Shown: positions 1 through 7,261 of the stretch, piece by piece | Position numbering within the stretch: the stretch's first letter is position 1 | Layout: the number at the start of each line of letters is the position of its first letter | Source of the DNA: Planctomycetales bacterium | GTDB lineage: Bacteria; Planctomycetota; Planctomycetia; Planctomycetales; Planctomycetaceae | Direction: 5' to 3' | Length of the DNA: 33,877 nucleotides | NCBI GenBank assembly: GCA_016235885.1 | Contig: JACRIH010000516.1 | Coordinates: forward strand, 1-33,877 | Translations under genes and position numbers: made by a program | Notes under the pieces: model-generated | The model's database searches: none | What the model was told of the DNA's origin: nothing | Seen by the model: only the letters and a program-made list of their open reading frames with translations

Positions 1-2
1 GC

Positions 3-749
3 GGTGGCTGGTTCCGCGCGCAGGGGCAGCGCGGGCAGACGGGCTTGCGTCTGGTCTCGATCATCGGCGACGTGTGCCACCCCGGTGCGTACGAAATCAC
101 CGCCGGGTTGACGTTCGGTGAATTGCTGGCGGTCGCGGGAGGAATGCCCGCCGGAGACGAACTGCAAGCCATCGCACCCGCCGGCCCGCTGGGCGGCTTC
201 TTGCCCGCGGTGATTCCGAGTTCTCCCCTCGCCCCCGCAAGGGGAGAGGGTTCTTTGCGGGAGGTGAGGGGCGAACGTCTCTCGGCGGGCGTGAAATCTG
301 ATAGCTCGGGATCGTTCGCCCCTCACCCCGGCTCTCTCCCCTTGGGGGGGAGAGGGAGTCCCGATCATCTTCAGGATCAACCCAACAACCTGCTCGACCT
401 TCCACTCGATCCCACCGTGATCGCAGACCTCGGTGCCCGACTCGGATCGACTTTCATCGTACTGAATCAGCGGCGGAACTTTGCAGACTTTACCCGGCAC
501 TGCCTCGATTTATTCGCTCGTGAATCGTGCGGCAAATGCGTGCCGTGTCGGCTGGGGACGCGACGGCTTGTGGAATTGTTCGCCGCAGTGCGAACTAAAA
601 CGCCGTCGGACGATTCGCGACAACTCGTGGGCGATCTGCGGCACACGATGCGGCTCACATCATTGTGTGACCTCGGGCGCGTGGCCGTGACACCACTCGA
701 CTCCTGGCTCCGATACGGTTCTGTGTCCGCTCACGAACCGGTCGGGTAA
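3..749 (+). CDS. NuoF/HoxF-like NADH-binding flavoprotein subunit, C-terminal part (5' end outside window)
   Basis: The reading frame is open to the left edge, so the start lies outside the window; the first possible start inside it (TTG at 45) falls within the domain. The residues after the edge form an SLBB-like segment (SIIGDVCHPGAYE followed by TFGELLAVAGG). The C-terminus has the NuoF 4Fe-4S motif SCGKCVPCRLGT and the fourth cysteine about 40 residues on, in TSLCDLG. In the family this subunit binds FMN and NADH and passes electrons to iron-sulfur partners in complex I, bidirectional hydrogenase or NAD-dependent formate dehydrogenase. About 50 residues between these two parts are not family sequence: they are encoded by a palindromic repeat read in frame (about 222-357). 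The gene ends 30 bp before the iron-sulfur/cNMP gene, so the two probably form one operon. Which complex it belongs to cannot be told from this fragment. Confidence 0.85.
   Translation, partial: GGWFRAQGQRGQTGLRLVSIIGDVCHPGAYEITAGLTFGELLAVAGGMPAGDELQAIAPAGPLGGFLPAVIPSSPLAPARGEGSLREVRGERLSAGVKSDSSGSFAPHPGSLPLGGRGSPDHLQDQPNNLLDLPLDPTVIADLGARLGSTFIVLNQRRNFADFTRHCLDLFARESCGKCVPCRLGTRRLVELFAAVRTKTPSDDSRQLVGDLRHTMRLTSLCDLGRVAVTPLDSWLRYGSVSAHEPVG
222..357. repeat. Palindromic interspersed repeat inserted in frame in the NuoF-like gene
   Basis: Two C-rich/G-rich units face each other. The inner arms 263-277 (ggtgaggggcgaacg) and 313-327 are perfect 15-nt inverted copies, and each is flanked by a tctcccc...ggggaga hairpin. 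A shorter copy of the same family lies at 2581-2626. The insert keeps the reading frame and adds about 45 residues rich in Pro, Gly, Arg and Ser. Confidence 0.75.
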
Positions 750-779
750 CCTCACCCCGCTCGACACGTCACTCCATCG

Positions 780-3215
780 GTGAGACTGAATTCTGTGACC
801 GAAATATCCGACCACGATCTGATCGAGATTGTCATCGACGGCCAGTCGGTTGTGGTCCCGCCGGGAACGACGATCTTCGATGCGGCCCGGCGGCTCGGCA
901 TCACGATCCCGACGCTTTGCCACGACGATTTGCTTCCGCCGTCGGGTGGATGTCGGTTGTGCGTCGTCGATGTCGGCGAACCCAACCTGACTCCCGCTTG
1001 CTGCCGGACCGTGGACTCGTTGCCCGATGCCAGCCGAATCACCACGCATCGCGCGAGCGACCGCGTGCGGCAAACGGTCGAAACGCTGCTCGAACTGCTG
1101 CTGGCCGAGCGTGCGGATTGGAAGCCGGGACTGGGTGCGTCGAGCGAGTGGATGGGGGAGGAATGGGACGGAAGGCAGAAGTCAGAAGGGAGAGGGCAGA
1201 AGTCGGTAGTCGGAGATCAGAAGTCAGACTCGATCGCCGAGGAATTCAATCCTCAATCCTCAATCCTCAATCCTCACCTCTCACCATCCAACGCCGTCAT
1301 CGCGCTGGCCGAACGCTTCGGCCTGTCGCGATCACGGTTCGCCAGCCGACCGGTCCGCCGCGATCGCGACGATACATCGCCGATCATTTCGGTCGATCGC
1401 TCGGCGTGCATTTTGTGCCACCGTTGCGTGCACACCTGCGGTGAGGTCCAACATCACGAGGTCATCAGCCGGGCTGGTCGCGGTGATGCGATTCGCATCG
1501 TGTTCGATCTTGACCGGCCGCTGGGGGATTCGTCGTGTGAGGCGTGCGGTGCTTGTGTCCCGCAGTGTCCAACGGGGGCGCTCGCGTTTCGGTTGGATAT
1601 ACAACCGGCCGGCCGGGAACGGACGGCCACATCGCTCACGTCGCGCGTGACGGCAGCCGAATTGCAACGCCACCCCCTGTTTTCCGGTATCGGCATTGAA
1701 TTGCTGGACCGGTTGGCGGCGATCATCGTTCGCCGACAGTTCGCGCCGGGCGAAGTCATCGCGCACGAGGCCGAACGCGGTTCGACCGCGTTCCTGCTTG
1801 AAGTGGGCGAGGTGCAACTTTCCATCGACACCCCCTCCGGTCACGTGCATTCATGGAAAGACCCCGAGTCGAGAAGGTCGTGGGGACCGCTGGGCCTCGT
1901 CCGCCGATTCGTCACCACGCTGGAGCAGTCGGTGACAACCAACCCGAACGGCACCAAGCGATCCGACCCCTCGTTCATCCCGCTCGACGCCCCGGTCTAC
2001 CTGCCGCGACACCGGCCGATCGTCATGATCGAGGCGGGTCAAATGTGGGGCGAGATGACGGCGATGTGCTCACAACCACGTTCGGCCACCGCACGGGCTG
2101 TGACGGTCGCGACCGTGCTGGAACTGCCGCGCGAGGCGGTGTATGTGCTGCGACAGAATCCGGCCTCTCGATCCGCGTTCGACCAGACGTATCTCGAACG
2201 CACGCTGTCGCAGCATCTAGTACTTGTTCCCGCGCTGTCATCACTTGCCGCCGATGCCATTTTCTGGTCCGCGTTCGTTTCGCAGTTGCGACCTCACGTA
2301 CGCCTCGAACGGTTCGCCCCCGGTGACGTGATCGTGCGTCGCGGCGATTTGCTGGACACCCTCCGGCTGATCCGCTTCGGTCACGTTCAAGAAGTGGCCA
2401 CGAACGGCGGCGAAGATCACGTGTTGAGGTATCTCGGTCCAGGTCGCTGCTTCGGTGACGAACCGCTGTCGGATTTGGACGTCGGGGAGGTCGAGTCCCC
2501 GACCACCTGGCGAGCCATCACAGCGGTGGATGTCGCGAGCATCCATTTCAAGTCGCTCCGCCAAGTGATGGCAACACTTCCCCCCTCTCCCCCCTGGGGA
2601 GAGGGGCTGGGGGTGAGGGGCGGTTCGCGCACAGAACTGACCAGCAACTCGACCAACCTCACAATGTCGCTCGACGGCCTCGTACTGGATCGCCTGAGCC
2701 ACGCGGACCATCTCGTGACGATCGACCTCGCCCGGTGCATCCACTGCGACGATTGTGTGCGTGCGTGCGGCGCGGCTCATGACGGCGTGACGCGGCTCGT
2801 GCCGGACGGCCTGCGATTCGACAATCGGCTGCTGCCGACAACGTGCATCACCTGCCTGAACCCAGTCTGCTTGATCGGCTGCCCGGTCGGAGCGATCGAA
2901 CGGCTGGCATCGCGCGAGATCGCCATCGCCGACTGGTGCATCGGCTGTCGAGTCTGCGCAGAACAGTGTCCGTACGGGAACCTCGTGATGCATCCGGTTG
3001 AAGCCGGGCCGGAGACTCCCTCGCTTGCGCTGCGGGCTGGTATGGATACCAACCCGCAGCGCAAGCGAGGGACCGCTGTCGTGGATGTCACCAAGCCAAC
3101 AACCTGCGACGTGTGCCTCGACCTCGTCGGCGAACAGCCGCCTTGCGTCGCCGCGTGTGCTCACGAGGCGATCCACCGCGTCACCGGGCCGCAGTTCGTC
3201 GAGCGGGCAACGTGA
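780..3215 (+). CDS. Fusion protein: 2Fe-2S, 4Fe-4S, two cyclic-nucleotide-binding-like domains, four-cluster ferredoxin tail
   Basis: GTG start at 780, or GTG at 795; neither has a clear Shine-Dalgarno. Domains in order: a HoxU/NuoG-type 2Fe-2S domain (residues 14-100; C47, C58, C61, C74 or C75); a 4Fe-4S pair (C210, C213, C216, C220; C253, C256, C259, C263); a CAP_ED-like domain at about 296-455 with a phosphate-binding-cassette-like WGEM...PRSATARA; a second, more degenerate one at about 490-595 (FGDEPL); and a tail with 16 Cys (C653-C663, C689-C701, C720-C730, C776-C793), like the electron-transfer B subunits of molybdoenzymes. It probably links the NuoF-like subunit to a catalytic partner outside the window, with the cNMP domains as ligand-controlled or structural modules. 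Three repeat-derived insertions (about residues 131-168, 600-617 and 745-766) lie between domains. The domain reading is firm; the role is inferred. Confidence 0.88.
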   Translation: MRLNSVTEISDHDLIEIVIDGQSVVVPPGTTIFDAARRLGITIPTLCHDDLLPPSGGCRLCVVDVGEPNLTPACCRTVDSLPDASRITTHRASDRVRQTVETLLELLLAERADWKPGLGASSEWMGEEWDGRQKSEGRGQKSVVGDQKSDSIAEEFNPQSSILNPHLSPSNAVIALAERFGLSRSRFASRPVRRDRDDTSPIISVDRSACILCHRCVHTCGEVQHHEVISRAGRGDAIRIVFDLDRPLGDSSCEACGACVPQCPTGALAFRLDIQPAGRERTATSLTSRVTAAELQRHPLFSGIGIELLDRLAAIIVRRQFAPGEVIAHEAERGSTAFLLEVGEVQLSIDTPSGHVHSWKDPESRRSWGPLGLVRRFVTTLEQSVTTNPNGTKRSDPSFIPLDAPVYLPRHRPIVMIEAGQMWGEMTAMCSQPRSATARAVTVATVLELPREAVYVLRQNPASRSAFDQTYLERTLSQHLVLVPALSSLAADAIFWSAFVSQLRPHVRLERFAPGDVIVRRGDLLDTLRLIRFGHVQEVATNGGEDHVLRYLGPGRCFGDEPLSDLDVGEVESPTTWRAITAVDVASIHFKSLRQVMATLPPSPPWGEGLGVRGGSRTELTSNSTNLTMSLDGLVLDRLSHADHLVTIDLARCIHCDDCVRACGAAHDGVTRLVPDGLRFDNRLLPTTCITCLNPVCLIGCPVGAIERLASREIAIADWCIGCRVCAEQCPYGNLVMHPVEAGPETPSLALRAGMDTNPQRKRGTAVVDVTKPTTCDVCLDLVGEQPPCVAACAHEAIHRVTGPQFVERAT
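1170..1290 (+). repeat. Low-complexity insertion read in frame in the redox fusion gene
   Basis: The stretch is made of near-repeats of gcagaagtcag / cagaagtcgg followed by tandem caatcct units (4 copies near 1246-1274). It encodes Gln/Lys/Ser-rich then NPQSSILNPHL sequence between the 2Fe-2S domain and the first 4Fe-4S motif. It has no role in any domain I recognise. Confidence 0.65.
2581..2626. repeat. Palindromic repeat copy inside the redox fusion gene
   Basis: ccctctcccccctggggagagggg followed by ctgggggtgaggggcg matches the repeat family at 222-357. It is read in frame as PPSPPWGEGLGVRGG, in the linker between the second cNMP-like domain and the ferredoxin tail. Confidence 0.7.
3017..3072. 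repeat. Near-perfect inverted repeat inside the redox fusion gene
   Basis: Arms 3017-3041 and 3048-3072 are 25-nt inverted copies with a single mismatch and a 6-nt loop. The element is translated in frame as SLALRAGMDTNPQRKRG, between two cysteine clusters of the ferredoxin tail. It is unrelated in sequence to the 222-357 family. Confidence 0.8.
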
Positions 3216-3351
3216 CTCGCTTCAGTCGTTTAGTGGCAGACACTGCAGTTTGATTTCACAATGCACCGTCGCTATTCTCCGGCCAATGTCGGCCGCAAAT
3301 CGGCGGTCGAATGCTGAGCTTTGCAGTCGGTAAACTGAGTCACAATTTGCT

Positions 3352-3586
3352 GGAAGCGGTTTCAAAACCCGTCTCGGACGTAGCCGCACTCGCCAGAACG
3401 CGGGATTTCACAACATTCGCCCGCACTCTGGCGGGCTTGTTGATTTAATGTGGTCCCGACACTCTGTGGCGGGACATGTTGTGCCCGCCCTGCGGGGCGG
3501 CCACAACGTGCGGTGTCACGGAGTGCCACCGCCACATTAATTCAACAAGCCCTGGCGAGTGCGGCTACGGTTTTGAAACCGCTTCC
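3352..3586. repeat. Nested palindromic element (MITE-like), about 235 bp
   Basis: The outer arms ggaagcggtttcaaaac (3352-3368) and gttttgaaaccgcttcc (3570-3586) are perfect inverted copies. Inside them, tagccgcactcgcca pairs with tggcgagtgcggcta, gggcttgttgatttaatgtgg nearly pairs with ccacattaattcaacaagccc, and the centre holds further G/C-rich hairpins. It fills most of the non-coding stretch 3216-3629. No transposase is present, so it would be non-autonomous if mobile. Confidence 0.75.
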
Positions 3587-3629
3587 AATGAATCAGCGAG
3601 CAGGTGTCCTTTTCACGGGGAACCGGGCC

Positions 3630-4073
3630 ATGAAATCGTTCTCTGAACTGACCGGAAAGGAAAAGAGTATCGAATGGTTGCGGTGGATCTGCGTTCCGCC
3701 AGCGGCCGTGCTTGCCAGTCTCGCTCCGCGCATCGTCGTCAGCCTTGTGATTTCGCCCGCAGTCGCTCGGCTCCGTGGAACTCCCGCCATGCCCGTGTCG
3801 GATTTCAGCCGTTACTTTCTGGCCCGGATATTCACCATTGTCGTGGGGGCGGCCTTTGTCATCGCGGGAGCCAAGACGGTACCGCGATTCCGTTTCGCAA
3901 CAGCCGTCGTCCTGGCTGTCGGCTGGATTCTTTATTCCTTGACGAGCCATGTGCTCGTCCATCTTGGCCGAGGCACCCCGCACTACACGGACTTCGTCAT
4001 TGCGGGAGCGGGGGCTGCCGGTGGGGCGGTTTACATCTTCTACTCGGAGAAATCGAAAGGCAGGCGTCATTGA
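3630..4073 (+). CDS. Small membrane protein of unknown function
   Basis: 147 residues from ATG 3630; ATG 3588 in the same frame would add 14 residues, and anything further upstream runs into the palindromic element. After a short charged N-terminus (MKSFSELTGKEK) there are about four hydrophobic stretches: around residues 18-40 (ICVPPAAVLASLAPRIVVSL), 60-80 (FTIVVGAAFVIAGA), 88-106 (TAVVLAVGWILYSLTS) and 118-138 (DFVIAGAGAAGGAVYIFY). It ends in a basic tail (KSKGRRH). I do not recognise the family. It stands alone between the palindromic element and the DUF1801 gene. Confidence 0.6.
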   Translation: MKSFSELTGKEKSIEWLRWICVPPAAVLASLAPRIVVSLVISPAVARLRGTPAMPVSDFSRYFLARIFTIVVGAAFVIAGAKTVPRFRFATAVVLAVGWILYSLTSHVLVHLGRGTPHYTDFVIAGAGAAGGAVYIFYSEKSKGRRH

Positions 4074-4174
4074 TGGCGTCGAATGGACAACGCCGGGCAC
4101 CGCGTGGTTGGCTCGGGCTTGGTCGCACCTCGACGGAGAACGAATCAGTGACTCTCCGGAAAGGAACCATGTCT

Positions 4175-4247
4175 ATCCGCAGATTTCACGGATTACGCAG
4201 ATTGGGACTACCGCCTTGAATCTGCGTAATCCGTGAAATCTGCGGAT
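4175..4247. repeat. Perfect 29-bp inverted repeat
   Basis: Arms 4175-4203 and 4219-4247 are exact inverted copies (core cagatttcacggattacg) with a 15-nt loop. It lies in the 240-bp gap before the DUF1801 gene. The motif resembles a dispersed repeat I recall from many environmental bacterial genomes. It could also act as a transcription barrier. Confidence 0.85.
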
Positions 4248-4313
4248 GAATCTCTTGCACCTCGGTTTCTCTTCCGGACAGCCTCTCATTGAACTCACAA
4301 AGGAGCACTAGCA

Positions 4314-4670
4314 GTGGCAGCGAAAACCAAGACCATCGACGAGTACCTCGCCGCTGTGAGCGATGACCAGCGAGCCGCGCTGGAGAAACTTCGCAAGACC
4401 ATCCGGGCAGCAGTGCCGAAGGCGGAAGAATGCATTAACTACGGAGTTGCCGCATTCCGTCTGAACGGAAAAGTTCTGGTCGGCTTCGGCGCGTCCGCGA
4501 AACACTGTACCTTCTATCCCATGAGCGGCTCGACGGTGGCCGCTCACCAGGACGAACTCAAGAACTACGAAACCAGCAAGGGCAGCATCCACTTTCAACC
4601 AGACAAGCCCCTGCCGGCCACCCTGGTGCGGAAGCTGATCAAGGCTCGGATCGCGGAGAACGGCGGTTGA
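4314..4670 (+). CDS. DUF1801 / YdhG-like (YjbR/CyaY-superfamily) protein
   Basis: 118 residues from a GTG start. The Shine-Dalgarno AAGGAG at 4300-4305, 8 nt upstream, fixes the start. The sequence fits DUF1801: TIDEYLAAVSDDQRAALEKL at the N-terminus, ECINYGVAAFRLNGKVLVGF in the middle, then HCTFYPMSGS and GSIHFQPDKPLPATLVRKLI at the end. Members are small cytosolic proteins; a Bacillus relative has been proposed to act as an iron chaperone, but most are uncharacterised. The length is normal for the family. The next gene starts 3 bp after its stop, so the two are probably co-transcribed. Confidence 0.85.
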   Translation: MAAKTKTIDEYLAAVSDDQRAALEKLRKTIRAAVPKAEECINYGVAAFRLNGKVLVGFGASAKHCTFYPMSGSTVAAHQDELKNYETSKGSIHFQPDKPLPATLVRKLIKARIAENGG

Positions 4671-4673
4671 TGG

Positions 4674-5105
4674 ATGCATGTCCGTAACTGCTCGCCGACC
4701 CCCTCGTTCAGCTTCTTTTTCTACGATCCGGGTCGCAACATTCCGCATGATCGCCGGTTTCCGTTCGCCACGATCGTGACCAAGGACTATGGCGAATTTG
4801 ACAACGCCTCCAATTTGAATCGCCCGTCCGTCTTCCGCCTGAACATCGGCGTCAGCAAGGACACCTACCGCTCCTTGTTTGGCTCACAACCGTCCCGTCC
4901 CGGTGCCGACGGTGTTGTTGACGCCGGCCATGACTTCGCCGCCTTGGATCAAGTGCTGCCGCACCCTGTGTACGGAAAGATGTATTGGGTCTGCGTGCTC
5001 AACCCCAGCGCTGCGACGTTCCAGACAGTGCGGCCATTACTCGCTGAGGCGTATGATCTGTCCGTCAGAAAGCATGTTGAAGCGCGGCCCGCGGATGAGT
5101 TCTAA
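4674..5105 (+). CDS. DUF6194 family protein with shortened N-terminus
   Basis: 143 residues. The body matches DUF6194 as I know it: SFFFYDP, FPFATIVTKDYGEFDNAS, RPSVFRLNIGVSKDTYRSLF, DFAALDQVLPHPVYG, WVCVLNPS and RPLLAEAYDLS. The function of this family is unknown. Family members normally have some 25-30 residues (a helix plus a short strand) before the FFYDP strand; here only about 14 residues from a cluster of three overlapping ATGs (4670, 4674, 4678) precede it, and they do not look like the family N-terminus. The gene begins directly at the end of the DUF1801 gene, which suggests that a deletion or recombination removed its original 5' end. It may therefore be a remnant. Confidence 0.75.
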   Translation: MHVRNCSPTPSFSFFFYDPGRNIPHDRRFPFATIVTKDYGEFDNASNLNRPSVFRLNIGVSKDTYRSLFGSQPSRPGADGVVDAGHDFAALDQVLPHPVYGKMYWVCVLNPSAATFQTVRPLLAEAYDLSVRKHVEARPADEF

Positions 5106-5207
5106 CGATTCATTCAAGCGGAATCCGTTTCGCGGCGCAGCTTAATTCAAGCGTTCGGCATCTTGTCTCCATTCGGACCATCGGCTACCATTCTCACGGC
5201 TGCCAGT

Positions 5208-5223
5208 CTGCCCGCGCGGGCAG
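5208..5223. repeat. 16-bp perfect palindrome upstream of the AIPR gene
   Basis: ctgcccgcgcgggcag is a perfect palindrome in the 178-bp gap between the DUF6194 and AIPR genes. No T-run follows it, so a terminator is not supported. An operator or a dispersed repeat is possible. Confidence 0.4.
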
Positions 5224-5283
5224 GGTCGCCGGGTAAGTCGGGTCGCGGTTCGCCGCCGCCCGCAATCAATCAAGGAGCCAACA

Positions 5284-6564
5284 ATGGCCAACACTTCCGT
5301 CTCTCGCCGTGTACCCGTCCAGTTCCAAGTCCATGTGGACGACTTCCGGTCTCACCGAATCCCAGGTCTCGCCAACGCAAAAGTCGGTTCGTGCTTCATC
5401 CGTGGTGATGAACTCGTCAAGCACCTCGATCTTGACGAATGGCTGGCGGTTAACCCGCGAGTTCCTGTCCGGAACGCAAAAGAAGTTCTGACCGGGCATG
5501 TAATTCGTGGCATCAGGGATACGCTCAGTGACGCCCCCACGGATTTCGCTCTCAAGAATCAAGGTCTCTACCTTCTCGTCGAATCGATCGGCGATTACGA
5601 CCGGCAGCGCGACGGCGGTCGTCTCCGGTTCAGCATGTCGGACACGCTCTCGCACGGCCTTTGCAACGGCGGGCACACCTACGCCGCCATTCGGGAGCAC
5701 GCGGAGCGGTCGGAGAATCCGTCCACGCTCGAAGAAGTTTGGGTCAGGCTCCATCTCTTCGAGGGCATCGACCCCGAGAAGGTGGCGGCTATGGCTGAGG
5801 GCCTGAACCGTAGCCGTCAGGTCGACGATCCGAGTCTGATGAACCTAGAACGTAAGTTCGAGCAAATCCAAAAAGCACTTGAGGGCAAGTCTGGGTACAA
5901 GGAGATTGCATACAAGCAGGGTGATGACAGCAAGTGCAACTACTACATCACCGAGGTCATTCGCGCGATCATGTTCTTCAACTGCGAGCGATTCGACAGC
6001 CGAAAGCATCCAAGCACGCTCTACCGACAACAGAAGCAGATGCTTGAATGGTTCAAAGACGACGCGAACCCGGTCAAAGACGTCGCAAACCCTGAGAAGA
6101 AGAGTCCCACACCTATTGATCTGATCGTACCTCACACACACGAGATTCTGACTCTTATGGACATGATCGCGCAGGCGACTCCGGCGGCCTGCAAACGAAT
6201 GAAACCACAGTTTGAACTTGGACGTGCTCTAAGTGACCGCAAGGACAAGCGCATCGCGCAGAAGGACACGCCGCTATTTTTCCTTGGGACGAAGATGGAC
6301 CATAAGATCCCGATGGGTTGGCTCTTGGTGATGCTCGCCGCTTTCCGGGCAAACGTTGATTGGGATCTTGCCACCGGCAAGTTTGCGTGGAAAACGCTTC
6401 TGGTGGAGCTACTGCCAAAGGTGATTGACGGCCTTGTCGCAATTTGCGTGCAGGAGTACCGCGACAACAAGTCCAAGCCAGACGAGATGGCCCGCAACCA
6501 AGCGGTCTACGACCGATGCTACAAGGAAATCGAACTTGAGCTGCTGCGATCCGGGCTGCGATAA
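5284..6564 (+). CDS. AIPR (abortive infection phage resistance) family protein
   Basis: 426 residues, ATG with Shine-Dalgarno AAGGAG at 5272-5277. The central part has the AIPR signature: NPRVPVRNAKEVLTGHVIRG (residues 57-76), a TL...FALKNQGLYLLVES strand (79-101) and GLCNGGHTYAAI (125-136), which corresponds to the NGxQT region of AIPR proteins. An alpha-helical C-terminus follows, with little similarity I can name. Members are linked to phage abortive infection in lactococci and often lie in defence islands or beside restriction genes. There is no signal peptide or membrane segment, so it should act in the cytoplasm. The next gene starts 117 bp on, in the same direction, with its own Shine-Dalgarno. 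The defence role is an inference from family and setting. Confidence 0.8.
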   Translation: MANTSVSRRVPVQFQVHVDDFRSHRIPGLANAKVGSCFIRGDELVKHLDLDEWLAVNPRVPVRNAKEVLTGHVIRGIRDTLSDAPTDFALKNQGLYLLVESIGDYDRQRDGGRLRFSMSDTLSHGLCNGGHTYAAIREHAERSENPSTLEEVWVRLHLFEGIDPEKVAAMAEGLNRSRQVDDPSLMNLERKFEQIQKALEGKSGYKEIAYKQGDDSKCNYYITEVIRAIMFFNCERFDSRKHPSTLYRQQKQMLEWFKDDANPVKDVANPEKKSPTPIDLIVPHTHEILTLMDMIAQATPAACKRMKPQFELGRALSDRKDKRIAQKDTPLFFLGTKMDHKIPMGWLLVMLAAFRANVDWDLATGKFAWKTLLVELLPKVIDGLVAICVQEYRDNKSKPDEMARNQAVYDRCYKEIELELLRSGLR

Positions 6565-6681
6565 CCGGCCGAACCAGACGCTGACCTTGACCGGGGCGGC
6601 CATTCCGGTTTCGCGAGACACTACGTCGTTGCGGGCAGCCCCGGCAAGTGAGATTCATCGTTCGGCGAAAGAAGGACAAGT

Positions 6682-7182
6682 ATGACCATACACGACGATC
6701 ATTTGTACCACGGTGCCGCGCTGATTCAGATCGCGGAGGACCAACGCTTCACCGCGATCAATTCGCTCAACCTTCCGACCGGTGTTTCTCGCAGCGCCTA
6801 TCGCATTAACGATACGATTGGCGTTTACGTGAAGTACGCTTCCAAGCCGAAGGGGTCGGCAAAAGAATACCAGTTCACGTTCCTGAAGGATCATTTGGAC
6901 GAACTCGAAGCCATCGAGAAGGTTGTTCCGAACGTGTTCATTGCACTTGTTTGCGTTCACGGTCGCGAAACATGTTGTCTTTCGCACGGCGAGTTGAAAA
7001 AGCTAGTCGGGTACCGCCGAAACGATGTGGGTGACGACGAAGATCAGTACGTGATCCTCGTTACGATGCCAAAGGGGAAAGGCTTCCGTGCATACGTCAA
7101 CGCTTCGGGCGTCCGGAAACAATTCGCAGGCACGCAGTTGGTGATTGCCCGTAACAGGTTCCCAAGAGTTATCTTTCCTTAG
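6682..7182 (+). CDS. Unrecognised 166-residue cytosolic protein, partner of the AIPR gene
   Basis: ATG at 6682 with a Shine-Dalgarno-like AAGAAGGA just upstream. The protein has alternating strands and helices: YHGAALIQIAED, then NDTIGVYVKYASKPKG (43-58), YQFTFLKDHLDELEAI (63-78), NVFIALVCVHGRETCCLSHGE (84-104) and DQYVILVTMPKGKGFRAYV (121-139), with a basic C-terminus. The pattern of a strand ending in YVKY, a helix, then a strand with paired Cys resembles small nuclease-like or sensor folds, but I cannot identify catalytic residues with confidence and do not name a family. There is no signal or membrane segment. Its place right after the AIPR gene suggests a shared task. Confidence 0.7.
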   Translation: MTIHDDHLYHGAALIQIAEDQRFTAINSLNLPTGVSRSAYRINDTIGVYVKYASKPKGSAKEYQFTFLKDHLDELEAIEKVVPNVFIALVCVHGRETCCLSHGELKKLVGYRRNDVGDDEDQYVILVTMPKGKGFRAYVNASGVRKQFAGTQLVIARNRFPRVIFP

Positions 7183-7261
7183 CAATCACCGAATCAATCG
7201 CGAGATGGAAACAAGAACGGTGATTGGGAAAGCAGTAAGCGGTTGATCCCGCTACGTCAGT

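Noticed and set aside
222-1290. Possible CRISPR array from short repeated units
   Set aside because: The units are palindromic insertions and simple tandem repeats without regular spacers; no cas genes are near.
3216-3629. Extension of the small membrane protein frame upstream to 3450
   Set aside because: That part is the palindromic element; the hydrophobic protein sequence begins after ATG 3588 or 3630.
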